Below, in pieces: positions 35,901 to 48,277 of a stretch of DNA of 64,000 nucleotides. Numbering within the stretch: position 1 is the stretch's first letter; every line of letters starts with the position of its first letter. Under the pieces are notes generated by a model. It saw nothing but the letters and a program-made list of their open reading frames with translations, made no database searches and was not told where the DNA came from. The stretch spans positions 70,095,094 to 70,159,093 of the forward strand of contig OY754337.1 in NCBI GenBank assembly GCA_963573305.1. The letters are read 5' to 3'. The stretch comes from Pyrrhosoma nymphula (lineage: Eukaryota > Arthropoda > Insecta > Odonata > Coenagrionidae). The position numbers and the translations under genes were made by a program.

Positions 35901-37640
35901 TACGCCAGCTTTTTAGTTAGAGCAGTGCGAATTTCCACCTCCTTAAGAATAAATTAATTCTGGGCTTTTTTGAAACGAAAATTGGTTTTTTTTTCGTTTT
36001 CGTGAGTGTCGTCGGTTTGAAAACGAGTTAATTTAAACTTTTGCCTTTCTGGTTTTCCTTCAGTATTAGTCCACCGATGAAACCGTGGGTTCATTTCTTA
36101 TTGCGTCTAAAATGACATACTTTTCTTTTTCAGTTATTATTTCCATATACCGTGCGAAAATCTCAATGTGACTAATCAATTTTAGTCGGAGTAGAAGCCG
36201 CAAAATGTTGTTTGGGGAAACCTCTAGGGGTGTGTGAAAAATGGAAGTTCGACTATTTTTCATTGTTCATGCATATAATACAGCAGAATAATAAATAATA
36301 TTTCTTAGTATTCACTCCCCGTGGATGATTTGGAAGGGCATACACGTACCGATGATCCCTACAGCTGAACTGGCCCGAGCAATGATAATTGCTATTAGGA
36401 GGGAAACCCTTGCCTATAGGTCAAAAGATAGGAGCCTGAAGGTTGCCCATACAGCGTCTGAATACCTGTGAGGTGGCACCGGAAAGGCAGCCGATCACAG
36501 TACGGTGGTCTCATAAAAGATATTTTATGTCACGGCCACTTGATTTCCTGAAACTAGTGAAATCATGTACCAGGGTGCTCGTACAAAATCGGTATTTATA
36601 GTTGCATGTGTAGTAGTGGAGTGTTTTAGGGTAGTTTTTTAGATGCATATTGGGATTTATATTTTTCAGCAGAGAATTTGTATTTCGTTGTAATTTGATC
36701 GAAAAAAAGTCACTCAGACGTTATCTTTGATTTAGCACTTTTGATTTTAAAGCATATAGATTTCTCAGGTAAGGAAAATAAGTTTGAAATCTTGATATAT
36801 AGTCATATATCAAGCGGGATCATATGCAGTCAATGACGTGATGTTAAACTCGCTTAGCCCTCGGATAAGGCCACGGATTGTTAAGTGTTAGGTACTTGAC
36901 AGTAAGTCCATCTGAGATACGTACTCCTATAAAAATCAATGTCCTTAGACTACCTCATGGACTTGTCAAGCGTTCTCTAGCCATTACCCAAATAAAAAAT
37001 TGATACATTTTTGTGGGAATATGGGATCACGATTGGGATATCTCGGCAAAATCAGAGGTGGTTACGCTTTTACGAGAGACTTACGTTCTGACATGCTCTT
37101 CGGTGACAGTAATGTGCGCATAGAATTGTAATATTTGCTCTCTGCAGTGACTAACATCCATTCTGCCTTGGTTGTTATATCCGCTCATTATTGGTGACAA
37201 ATATTACATTTTACTGATGAATCTTCTTAGAAATGCTGCCTTTTTTGTTCTTGACAAAATTTTACGTAGAACTCGACGTTCTCAGGCGTACACTCTTGGA
37301 ATTATAAACAAATTCTACATATATCATCCATGAAAAAGATTTTTCGACTTTCTATGGGTTTTGGGGACCGCTATATTTCGGAAGTCCATGAGACTGTCTA
37401 ACGCCTCTGCTTTTTGAGGAAATTGGTACCTTTTGATAAATTATTTGCCAGAATGTTATTTTAATTGGTGTGCATGATTAATTACGCCTTTCCACAAAAA
37501 GTAGAGGAGTCAGACTTCTAAAACATTCCGCTGTGCATCCATGCATAAAAGTTATCGCCGTTATTGGGTTATTTGGGATCACTGTGTTACTGATAAACTC
37601 TGTAAAACCAGCACCGGTATATTTGATGATTCCACGCGTG
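32901..37640. other. No gene recognised
   Basis: AT-rich. A stretch at about 36330-36500 is more GC-rich and contains direct GGAGGGAAACCC/GGTTGCCC-like pieces, but I could not assign it. A perfect palindrome of ATATAT-type lies near 36795. Frames up to 109 codons (33728-34057, +) have no recognisable domain. Confidence 0.3.
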
Positions 37641-37689
37641 AATTCGTGGAAGTGACGGATATTCATTTTTATAGCACAACTTTATACCC

Positions 37690-37770
37690 ACTTTTCCTCA
37701 GTTTATTTATTTTTGTGACCGGTTTCACCTTGACAAGGTATCTTCTGGCAAATGACGAAGCTGCAACCGG
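37690..37770 (-). mobile_element. PLE 3'-end relic with a hammerhead-like motif
   Basis: Minus strand: CAGAAGA (37741-37747), T, ACCTT/AAGGT stem (37735-37739 with 37727-37731, all five pairs), loop GTC, GAAA (37723-37726), CCGGTC (37717-37722), then an A-rich CACAAAAATAAATAAA tail. It keeps the pairing of the other copies with an entirely different stem sequence. Confidence 0.6.
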
Positions 37771-37954
37771 TTTGTGTACTGATACGGACAGGGATTTTTT
37801 CAAAAGTGGGGGTAGTTTGAGGTGAGGGGAAAGAACTGAGTGGGTAAGAGAATGCGAAAAACCGGTCGTTGAAATAAATATATGCACTAGATGATTCTTC
37901 TTCATGACCTCTTTTTTATTATATGTAATTATTTTTTTCTTTCAGGACATATAG

Positions 37955-38010
37955 TTCTATATAGAATGTCTCCTGTAAGAAGTTCTATAGAGAAAGTCTC
38001 CTGTAAGAAG
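37955..38010 (+). repeat. 28-bp tandem duplication
   Basis: Two adjacent units (37955-37982 and 37983-38010) differ at about three positions, both ending in CTCCTGTAAGAAG. Confidence 0.8.
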
Positions 38011-38279
38011 AAAAAAATGAATATACTGTGATAAAGGTCCCAAGTAATGTTTTTTAATTGAATACCAGCTCTATTATTGATACCAAATATCACTGCTAGT
38101 ATTTATATTAACTATGAATGATGTACGCATACTGCCAGTGGGTGACAACTAAACTGATTTGGTTATTGTGCCCACTTCTTTAGAAATTCATCTCTCACAT
38201 AATAGTTAACTAATGATAAAAGTGTTTGCAGGATGTTATTGTCCGTTAGTGTAAATGGTTAAAAAAATAGAGGGCGAAA

Positions 38280-38560
38280 TTCTTTATGGCCAATTGTGCT
38301 GCCAGATCTCCGTAGAGCAGAATGGCCTCGTAGAATAACGCCTGGCTCTGTCGAGATTTCACTGAACTGGCGAAGTGACCAACCGAGACGTGATTTCTCC
38401 TCGCAGCCACTCTCGCGTGCTACCCGTCCGACTTCTCTCGTTACTCTTTTCGACCTCCCTCACGAAACCCCCCCCCAAACCCCCTTCCAATCCCCCCCAC
38501 CCTCCCGCCTTACTTTCTTCCTGCTCCGGCAAAGTGGATGAGTCTGGCTTTTTATTCGCA
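38280..38560. other. C-rich patch
   Basis: Pyrimidine- and C-rich on +, including CCCCCCCC near 38470. Frames of 81-113 codons overlap on both strands and are not considered coding. Confidence 0.4.
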
Positions 38561-39324
38561 CCGCCAGGTACTCGAGCGATATCTTTACTCGCAGCGTTCC
38601 ACAATATTTCCTCCTCTACCTCTCTCTCTATCCCTCTCACTCAATCCTTCGCCATTAAGGCCCCTTTTAAATATGAACAACGTAATAACGGGTTTAAGGT
38701 GGCAAACGATCCATAGAAAGTGAATTGAGGGCGGCGGCGGAAAGTGAAGTCGTCTGCCCTAATCCCGGAACAAGTTCGAGAGATTGGCTCTTTCGAGTCT
38801 CGGGATGAATTTTGGATTTTACATCATGGCGATTTTTTTCCGTGGGAAATAGCCTCTGCGTTATTAACCGGCGGGATGGGCTCAGTTTGAAGAATTTATT
38901 GTCTCAGAGGTTTTGGCAATCTTTCCTTTGGATAACTACGTCCGTTTATTTTGCGGGGCGGTGACGTTTTTTATGGTCCCTAGACCTTTCATCGCAGAAC
39001 TCTCTAATGAAGCCGGAAGTAATACGTTGCTTTCATATTTGTTATTTCATCCTGATTGGATTCTTGTCCATTTGTTTGGATTAATTACTAGACACACTTA
39101 GGAAATGAGTAAAAACATGAATATTAATGGATGCATTTGTTTGAGGAAGAGGTCTATTGGTTGGTTGGTTATGTGATGGACAACGGAGTTTATTTGCTCC
39201 ATTTAGGATAGGTGGATAAGTTGGTGAGGTAAGGGTTGTCTGGGGAATGGGAAAAGGGTGGAGAGAAACTCGGCGTTGGTATTTACGTACTTAGCGCGAA
39301 AGGCATCTTGGGAAACCACATTTT

Positions 39325-39510
39325 TTCGTCTCATCCGACGGATAGATTTCTGCACTTTAAGTGCTCTCCACTTGTAACCCTGATCTGGATTTGGTTCTGA
39401 TCTGAGGGATCTGGATTCCGCTGAAAGCAGTCCGTCACATCCGGGATTCGAGCTTAGGGGTTATAGGGATGAGAACTCTAACCACCTCAACAACCCGAAC
39501 CCCGCGAGAG
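39325..39510 (-). mobile_element. tRNA-derived SINE, family S2
   Basis: On the minus strand GGTGGTTAGAG is the A-box-like piece and 'GCTCGAATCCCGGATG' the B box. A body ending in a GTCGGATGAGACGAAAAAA-type motif follows. The S2 element at 48098-48277 has the same head-to-body order with the related CTGTTGGATGGGTAG. Elements of this type (head plus GGATGGGACGTTAAA-like motif) are common in invertebrates. Confidence 0.65.
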
Positions 39511-42470
39511 TCGAAAATGGATTGGAAGCGTTGGGTGACTTAAGACATGGTTGACAAAATCGGAGGAAGTATGGCGAAGCGGAAGAAAGGTGAGCGTAGA
39601 GGGGCAGGGAAGGAAAGAAAGTTACTTGTAGAATAGGTTACTGTATATTCGAAAGGGGCAAGAAAGGGGAAATGATGTATCCGCATATGTCCGAGCTTGA
39701 AGGTAGAATGAGGTGAAGATTGGACATTTTGGGTGAAGCGAAGAGAGTAGGAAATATTCTGAACTTAAGACGGATAGAGACCCTGTTACGTACAGTAGGA
39801 TTCCAGCAATCTCTCATCAGAATAACCTGACAATAACATATTATTAATAGATTGTGATGATTTACTTTTTTAATGCTTTTCGCTATTTAATAGCTTGCAA
39901 TGATTCACAGGATAATTTAAGAAATAATTTTGATGTTCATGCGTGGTCTGTGTGAGTTTTCCTTCTTATTCCTTGGGAAATATTGCGCCCTTTTCCATCT
40001 CCATATCGCATGCAGAATGTGTGGTTGTAGATTTCTGTTCGTGATGTCTCGATAAAATGACTTGACGGCACATATTCATACGTTTTATCATAGATGAAAC
40101 CGCAGTGTTTACGTATCAGGCTCAAATACGAATTGAATTTCGGAACGGATATTTATGATAACAGAGGGTTTCCAGCACAAGCACATTAAAATTGCGGTAG
40201 CATTCTGCTGACTGCCGCAGTATCTCTTGAAATAATAATTATGCTGCATTGGTTAGCGCGCGGAAGTGGCGAAACGCTGGCGGGTAATTAGAACAAAATT
40301 AAAATAAATTTCTCGAGTTGAACCGATATAATATTAGTAATAAGGCTATGTAAATTCATCGGAGAGCGTTTCACGCAATCGCTTGATAAAAATGCTAAGA
40401 AAGAAGCCAAGAAATAATATTTGATTAATTATTTCTCATGACGATATTTTGTGAATTTCTTTGGTTGGAAGAGTGACTGCAGAAACAGTCGACTCGCATT
40501 TGTTAGGTCTTGGTTTCGAGTTTATTCAAGTTAAATTGTATTCCTACTCCATATCATGTATCCACTTTTTAGTGTTACTATTTTAATGAACCTATTATGA
40601 ATTGAAATGTTAATGTTCGTCCTTCTTGCTGAAATTCGAAAAAAATAAAAATACTTATTCCTAGTCGGGGAGTACGATATTGGTAAGCGGTATTGCAAAT
40701 TTACTTGTCATTCTTCTTGAAGATGCGATTGTCGCTTTAATGTTGTCTTTCCAGTAATGAAGTTTAATTAAGCCTTCCGGAAACTGCTTTTGGGCCTTCA
40801 CTTTATTTTTTTCGTGTGACTGTGGGAAATGAGCGCTTGAGCCTACGTGAGCAGCTTTTGATTCTCCTGGCAAACATTCGAGCCGATACTGCAAAAACAC
40901 CTAACAGTTAAGAGAAAGTAGTTAGGATTTTGAACAGAATAGAGGAGTTTTTAAATTAGGTTAGTGTTTACGGGCGTTACGAGAGTCCGTACAAAGTTAA
41001 TCATCCACGCTTCCAGTGTATTAGGAGAGCGTTAATAACGACACGGACAAACATGATTCGTACGCCGCGTCGTTAATTTGTATTCATGAGCAATGCCGAG
41101 ACCCGGATCATGGGGGCGCGCAGTGTTTTTTGTGTTTTATTTTTTTAGGAAAGAGGTTCTCCCCGCAATACTAATGGGCTAGAAACTCAGCTTAATTGGA
41201 ATAGAAAGCGTGTCCTCGCAAAATATCCAACCTCAAGACAGTTTACGATACTTTTTATCACCTCGAAGGGTTCGGAAGTGAGTGTAAGGATTTAAAAGTT
41301 CCCCGTCGTGGTTTTTCATCAGCTCTCTTTGTTGACGTTAAGGCTGCAGCACTTGCGTGACGTGGGAAATTTTGTCAATGGCGGAAACAGTCGTAATCGC
41401 TGAGCGCTTAGTAGAAACAACGGTTGGATTTGGAACTCATCCGTTAAGCGTTTTCTGGAATTCGGAAGGCAAATGTTGTTCAAGTGCTAAGTGTGATTTG
41501 TTTGTTGGATGCTATTGGCTTTAAAGGTTGCCCCGTTTTGTGATTAAAACTACTTTTGTTTTTTATCAGTGTTTGATTATGCCCTGCGAAGCGTGTTCGT
41601 TATTTAACTATTCAGTGAAAAAATGGAAATGTATTCGTTGGCGTCCCATTAAATTGTCGTTTGTGGAGGAAATTATCCATTATGATAGTTTTCACGAGGG
41701 AACAATAATGTTTTTGATCAAATTATTTCGAGAGGTTATTCTGTTCTTTTCTATCTGTAATGGTAATGCATTTTTACTTTATTTTATGTTATCGGCTATC
41801 CATAACGCGCTTCTATAAACTTTGTCGAATCACATGCCGAGTTAGGTGCAGCTTCAATTATTTTATCCGTTGAATGATGGAGCTGAAAATGACTTTCATA
41901 TAATATTTTCATGTTGCTAAATGATAAACTAAATTCCGATAGAGGATCGCAGGGTGTTTAGTTATTCATCTAGAAGAGAGTTTTTTTGTCCTTCATATTA
42001 TTTTTGTTGCCCTGCAAAAAGCGTGAGGTGTCTTTTCTACCAATTTTTAGTAGTTGGCTATACTTTCTAGGGATAGTGTTTATAAATTCTTATAGCAGTG
42101 GTTTACCGTCATAGTATTGCTAATTCACTTGTGAATGCTTAGGCAATGGCTCAAAAGTGGGTTACGCGAATGGGTTTGGGGTCAAATGGGTTACGCGAAA
42201 ATGATGTCATCTCTGGTAGAGACCCTTAGGATTAGGTGTGTCAATGTCATGCCTTTTTTGCTTTGAAAGTCATTCTATCTGAAGCATTCATAACCTGCAA
42301 CTCTACCGATTTAATCAATACCTTATATTAGTTGCGTATTGATATGCCTGACACCTTAATGCCTGAATGGATCTAGTTAGACGTACTATATTAATGCTTA
42401 TTCAGCTATTTACACCCGAGACTTTTTGTAATGATCACTGGACAAGTTTCAAAAAGACTGACGATCTTCC
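39511..42470. other. No gene recognised
   Basis: AT-rich. A short imperfect tandem of GTGGGTTACGCGAATG-type units lies at 42149-42205. A GGCGAAACGCTGGC string at about 40243 resembles a PLE end but lacks the core and stem. Confidence 0.3.
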
Positions 42471-42474
42471 CAAT

Positions 42475-42515
42475 AAAATCTGAAAGTGGTTTGAAAACCG
42501 AAGCCCGGCTAACTG
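42475..42515 (+). ncRNA. Diverged hammerhead-like motif (PLE relic?)
   Basis: CTGAAAG (42480-42486), T, GGTTT/AAACC stem (42488-42492 with 42495-42499, all five pairs), GAAG (42500-42503), then CCCGGC. The core and GAAA are both altered, but the order, spacing and pairing match the other copies. No coding remnant is nearby. Confidence 0.35.
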
Positions 42516-45500
42516 CGAGCTGAATGTAATAGATTGTCTGTAAATTGAGTTCATATATTTGATCAGTTGTCTATTCTTCTAAATCTCCTCCAAGTACTTG
42601 TCACAAGTTTTTTTCAGATTTTTTTGCGAAAGATATCTCATTGGCTATTGACGGTACTGTTCTTAAGGAAGTAGGCATTAGAAAATTTGGGAGTTTTGAT
42701 AGGTATTGCTTCTGTAAAGATTCGTAAATTTCACAGCCCGACGTTTCTGTTTTCTTGTTTCGAGAATCATGTGTGCCAATAAGCTTTTTATCTCATGTCA
42801 CATGGAGTCATTATTATTGACCACGTAATCGATGAGAGGTAGCTCGTAGTTAGTTACACAGAATCATGCTTTGGTCTATTTGATGGTAGGTGTTGGTGGT
42901 GTATTCAGTTTCTCTGTTTGTTGTTATACGATTGTATTAAGCTATAAAATTTGTGATGTACGCCTTTGCTTTAAACTTTTTGTCACAACTCGGTCTTTAC
43001 CTAAGAAACAAAACCTTGTCTTTATTTAGCCTTTAAATTTATGATTACAATGATTAATATCATAATATTAACTAATCTCAAGTGACTTTTGAAGACTCGT
43101 GTGAATTTCACGTGTAGGACGTGGAGATAAAATCTTCCTAATTCACGGATTAAGTTTTGGGATCCGCTCATGTTGCCGAGGGCCAGAGGATCGTCCTAAT
43201 CACCGGAAGTGCTCATGTGCGACGCTGATGTTTTGGCGAATGGAAATGATAACAGAGCGAATAGCCGTGGCAGGAGAGCAGATATCTCTCCATCGTACAA
43301 ATGATGTCATACCCTCGGGTGCCTTCTTGTAAATTAGTACTTAAAATATAACATCATTCTATTTATTCATTATCTCTAAAGTCAGAAGGGAATATACTGA
43401 AAATAACTATCAGTGAATTTTGCGATCCTAAAATAAAGGAACTTAAACGTATTTAACCTTTGTGCTGCTTTTCCGATAGGAGTGAAAGGAAAAATTGCCT
43501 TTCACATTTTATAATTACGGGAAAAATGACGCGATTACGGCGTAAGGAATTGAAAATAAAAGAGATATATTTAATCTGTTTGAAGGCTTGGAACCTTCAG
43601 TTTGGCGTTATGGGAGCATTTTTGATGGTTTAAGATAATTTTTTCCAGCTTTTCCTTGAATGGAGAAATTTTCCTTACTAATAAATTCAATATATTTCTC
43701 CGTTGCATCTTTCCACAGTTTGAATTGTTCTTTCGGCAGTTGACATATTTTCCTCCAAAACCTGTCTAGAATCATCAGTATATAATGTATATTTTATATA
43801 ACTTCAAGCTAAAAATATAGATGGATGAAAGCTATTCTTTTTATATCTTCTCTTGTTTTCTTAGTAAATTGCCCCTGCAATTTATTGCCTCGTTTTGCAT
43901 AAAGTAAAATTCAGCTTGCTTAGTTTTTGTATTGTCTGTCACTTGTCGTTTGTATATCCTACAGAGACCATAAAATATGTCGTGTTTATCCAATCGCTCC
44001 CCATGCGATATTTTTATGCTTGTATCTGTATTGAAGTTTCATTTTAAAATTGGAGATATTAACTCAGCTTCATGATAACTTCCTGCGGCAGTGCGCCTGT
44101 ATAATCTTTGACAGATTTAACTGCTGTTGTGGGCGTATTTTAGCCTATAAATTCTGTTTTAATGTTTTATTTTTAAGGAAATTGTCTCTGCAGATAGGTA
44201 AAATAAACGTAGTCTGAATTATGCTGGCCTGATGATGAATATATTGTGAGGAACCGGTGATGGACTGGGTTAATTAATTGAAGCGAATGATTTGCGAGGA
44301 ATTTAGGAAGGAAGCAACGAATTAAGTGCAAGTGACAGTGAAAAATTAGCCAATTACTTGGCTACATGAAAGCGTGAATATCTGCTGCTAACATCCCTGA
44401 AATATTGGACTGAAACCAACTATTTTGTTTGCTTATTCGCTTGTGTCCGATTATTGCTGGTGACAGAGGTACATTATGGCTGAAATTATTTACTTGTAAA
44501 TGTGTTTCAGTACTTTTCATCAGGTTATTTTTGATCAGTATATTCGTGCTTGGTTGTCTTTTCCTAACAATTTCAGTAATATTATTTTAGTGTCCTTTTT
44601 ACGTGTTTCTATTCTCCCATGAGCCGTTTGTATTTTTTCTTTCGGGTGAGATGCCACGGAAAGAAATACCCCGGTGTCACGGGAGTGAGTACGTCATGCT
44701 ACATTATCTTTGAAAACTCGTCTTAGCTGGCAAATAAGTAGTAGTCGCTGTTGCCCCAGAGTAATTTGATATTTTTTAGTGCTCTTTACTCCTTACATTC
44801 CTTTTTTCAATATTCCTTTGGATACGGTGTAAATTTGACGTTCGCGTGCCTGAAATGTTTTCTTAGGGAGTTCGGTTTCTGGGAAAAGTGTGTCGTTTTG
44901 AGGTACGTAAGTGGTTAGTCCCAAATTGTATGCGTGCCTGGTCGGCGGGCTTGGGGTCAGGGTTAAGGCATTGTTGAGAATTGAGGTAATCTTGAACGCG
45001 GGTGGAAGTAAGCGGGCCGAATTAATACGTGGACGCAGAATAATTGGGTTTAACGTCATTGCTAGTCAAGCTCTGAGAAATATATCTTGCGACCTTCTTT
45101 CCAGTTGGTCCCCAAACCTCTCTGACGCTGTTTTCATTTCCTTCTTCATGGGGATACATGTACTTTAGCTCCCGTTTCAATTTAATTCGATTGAATGGTA
45201 CGGATTCTTGGATCGTATTCCAGTTTTCGTTCCCATTCCGGAAAAAATATGTGTGGCCCTTGGCGATGAATTCGTTTTTAGTGCTCATACCGTTACTTTC
45301 GTCGTATTTATAAAATTTTATGCGGTAATATAGCACTTCAAGTCACAAAACCATTTTTCTCATTTTACTTTTTCATCTATTGTCCATTTTGGAGCCAATG
45401 TTTATCTTGAATTCAGGATAGCCTCGTGATACACCTTTCAGTTCTAACTAAACCACTCAATTTATTCGTTATGTCGAGTTACCTATTGCAGTTTTCATCG

Positions 45501-47739
45501 CTATTCTGTCAGTGAATTGTTATATTAATTGCAAATTAAAAGAATAAGGATTATATTTATACTTTATGAAGAAATTCAGATAATACTTTGGGGTGCAAAA
45601 ATTAGAGGGAAAGATGTATTTAAGATTCGGTGGTACCACCTTACCCCAACGTAGGAAATACGGTAGTACCGTAGGTAAAACATGTGCATGGGAACTGATC
45701 TTGGGCTAAGGGTATGTGGTATCCATTGACGATGGAAATGGTGGGAATAAAGACTCAACAAACTGGTGGAAGCGAGGTTAAGAGCATTGGAAAAAACGAG
45801 TTAAAATTGCCTTTGAGTGTATATTAACCTTCTGATTTTGTGCTCTTATATCAAGAGGATTAGATTTTATGACACATAAAATTTGTCTTGTGATTGCGTT
45901 TGAAGATTTCGAGATGCTGTTCTTGAGAGGGACATTAGAAAAGAAGGAAGAGGTAAGAAATATTATTTATGGTTGGGAAATTTGAATGGAGGATTCCTTA
46001 ATCGATCTTGAGAACGATGGTTGGAGGGAGACTCAGAAATGAGGGAGGTGGAGGGAGTATAAGGATGGGCATTGTAGATGGCATAAAGAGTTTTCGAAAA
46101 AAATAGTGTTAGGTGATTCGTATAGATGTTGAACGAAGATGCTGTATAGTATCCAAAACCAGTCTCTTACCAATAGACTATCATAATCATTAGGAGCAGT
46201 CATCAATACGAAGATCAGTTTGGTGCAACCCTCCATTCGATTCTCTTCTCAGCCAACGGCTTAATTCCTTCATAATTCGTAATTATGGCACCCCTCAATT
46301 TTCTTCATTTATTTCATCGACCTTCCTCGGCAGTTCTCCTAATTTTTGTTCCATTCGCCATTGTTTTCAGGATAAGATCATCAACATAGTAATAAATAAA
46401 TTTAGTATTCTGAACTTTCAAACTGCTCGTACATACAGAACCTCGCCATATTATAAGCGTATAGGTTGAACAGCGGAGTTCATTAAATAATTATTTGCAT
46501 GTCAGTCGGGTGGCGGTCTTTCCTCATAGTAACTATGTAACCAGATGATGCATCTTTTTCCTTACTACACCATATCCCTTACTACTGGCCACGTGCTTAT
46601 ATTCACGAGAGATTTACGTAGATACCTTGTCGTATTTCACGCCGTTGTGACTATCTGTGCCAGGTTTGAACCGATCGTGAAGCCGTTCCTTTTGACTTAT
46701 GGGCATTTGAAATGGATTCCTCCGCCGCGAACTTATAATCTTGAAATGAGAGAGGGCTCAGTAGAAGGTTTTTTAACCTCCGCTCTTACATTTTTCACGA
46801 TGACAGCACAGAGTGATCAATCGCCTACCCCCTTCTTCCTTACTCGGTTCATGTGCGTGACGTAGGTTTGCGTGGCGAGCAATTGCTGGCTCGGGCTGGA
46901 TGTGTGCCAGTCTGCGGTCTGGGAGATGATTCGCATCTCGGTTTCCGTGATGCATGTGTGCTTGCTTGGCTCTTGTGTGCTCTCCGAGAACCAAGCACTC
47001 GCCTGCTCTCCTCCAGCCGCGCTACCCTCACCCCCTCCCCCTTCACCCCACCACCCTAGCGGGGCTTGCATTGCTGACCGTTCGGACGATGTGGAGGTGA
47101 AGGTCGAATATTGCTAGATCTGTGTCATCATTAGATGTATGTGTGTGTGTTTGTTCTGTTTTTTTTTGTCAAGGGCAATGGGCAAACAGCTCATTGTTAT
47201 GCACTTAAACCTATAACGAAATCCGACATACTACGGTCGATCATATCATGAGAATAAAATTAAGGGAACTAGACTGCAGAAGGGACAGATTTAAAATGTA
47301 ATTTTTCCCGCGAATGATAAGAGACCATAACAGCTGCCAATGTGACTTTTAGCTTGGTTTGTCGATAGGTATTATAGCTCTTGGTAGTAGTAGTTGTTTT
47401 ACTTTCTTTTTTACTGAAAGTGGATGGATTTATCTTGAATAATTCTGCAATTATATATTTAATTTAGTGTGAGAAATTAAGTCTTTAATTCAGCTCCTGA
47501 CAAAAATACGTACAATCAATAGAATCAATAAACTTGAAATACATAAACAAACAGTATGTTGCTAGTCAAACTCTTATACATGAAACAGTAGTACAGTTCT
47601 CCCTAATACTTGTATTCTTATCTGCTACCTATTACTTACAGCACGCCGTGTATGTTTTCAGCGTAACTCTTTAATCTCTGTCTGTCTAAGTAGTTGCAAA
47701 ATGCATAAATACTAACGGTCCCTCAAACATTGGTAACAT
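42516..47739. other. No gene recognised
   Basis: AT-rich. A C-rich run at 46990-47055 lies near frames of 65-106 codons with no recognisable domain. A (GT)n run lies at 47138-47152. Confidence 0.3.
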
Positions 47740-47859
47740 ATCTATAGTGTAGTGCATGCTTGTGAGGCTTCGCCTTCTGACAAGCATTAGCGATTTATGC
47801 TAATGCATCAATAGTCGTAGTTACACACACTTAGGTTATAATGTAATGCATGTTGGTGA

Positions 47860-47935
47860 CTACTCACCCCCTGCCACACACCCTTGAGATGGCCTGCAGG
47901 GTATTTTGTAGATGTAGATATCATCATAAACTTGA
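47860..47935 (-). repeat. Dispersed arthropod repeat, copy 3
   Basis: Minus strand 'ATCTACATCTACAAAATACC' then CTGCAGGCCATCTCAAGGGTGTGTGGCAGGGGGTG. It is the best-preserved of the three copies in this window (others at 15221 and 21606). Confidence 0.55.
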
Positions 47936-48097
47936 CATTTTGAGGCGTCTCTATCATTATTTTTCTTTAGGAGGGGTAACCGACTTCTGAGTTCATATGG
48001 GAGTTGTAGTTAGGTTGGTATGAAAGAAGTATTTGAGTATTGGAGGACGAATGGAGAGAAACCTGCCGTATATGTTTTAGCCTGCTCTCAACGATAG

Positions 48098-48277
48098 ACG
48101 CCTAAGGGTCCACAGTTTTACTACCCATCCAACAGACGGAGCACTGCTCTTGAAGTGGTCTCCGCATAAAGTCCAAGTAGTGATTGGGACTGAAAAATCT
48201 CCGCAACTTCCGGGATTCGGACCCAGGTCCTCGGGATGGGAAGCCAGTACTCTAGCTACTCACTCACTCGATCTCCG
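48098..48277 (-). mobile_element. tRNA-derived SINE, family S2 (second copy)
   Basis: The minus strand has 'GAGTAGCTAGAGTACTGGC' as A-box region, 'GGGTCCGAATCCCGG' as B box, and a body with GAGCAGTGCTCCGTCTGTTGGATGGG. The tRNA-like head is better preserved than in the 39.3 kb copy. Confidence 0.7.

Noticed and set aside
40235..40300. Further PLE end (GGCGAAACGCTGGC)
   Set aside because: It lacks the CTGANGA-like core and a stem II with pairing, so similarity is limited to one string.
45620..45670. Family A end (CGGTGGTACCACCTTACC)
   Set aside because: The string resembles the terminus but no interior family A sequence follows on either side.
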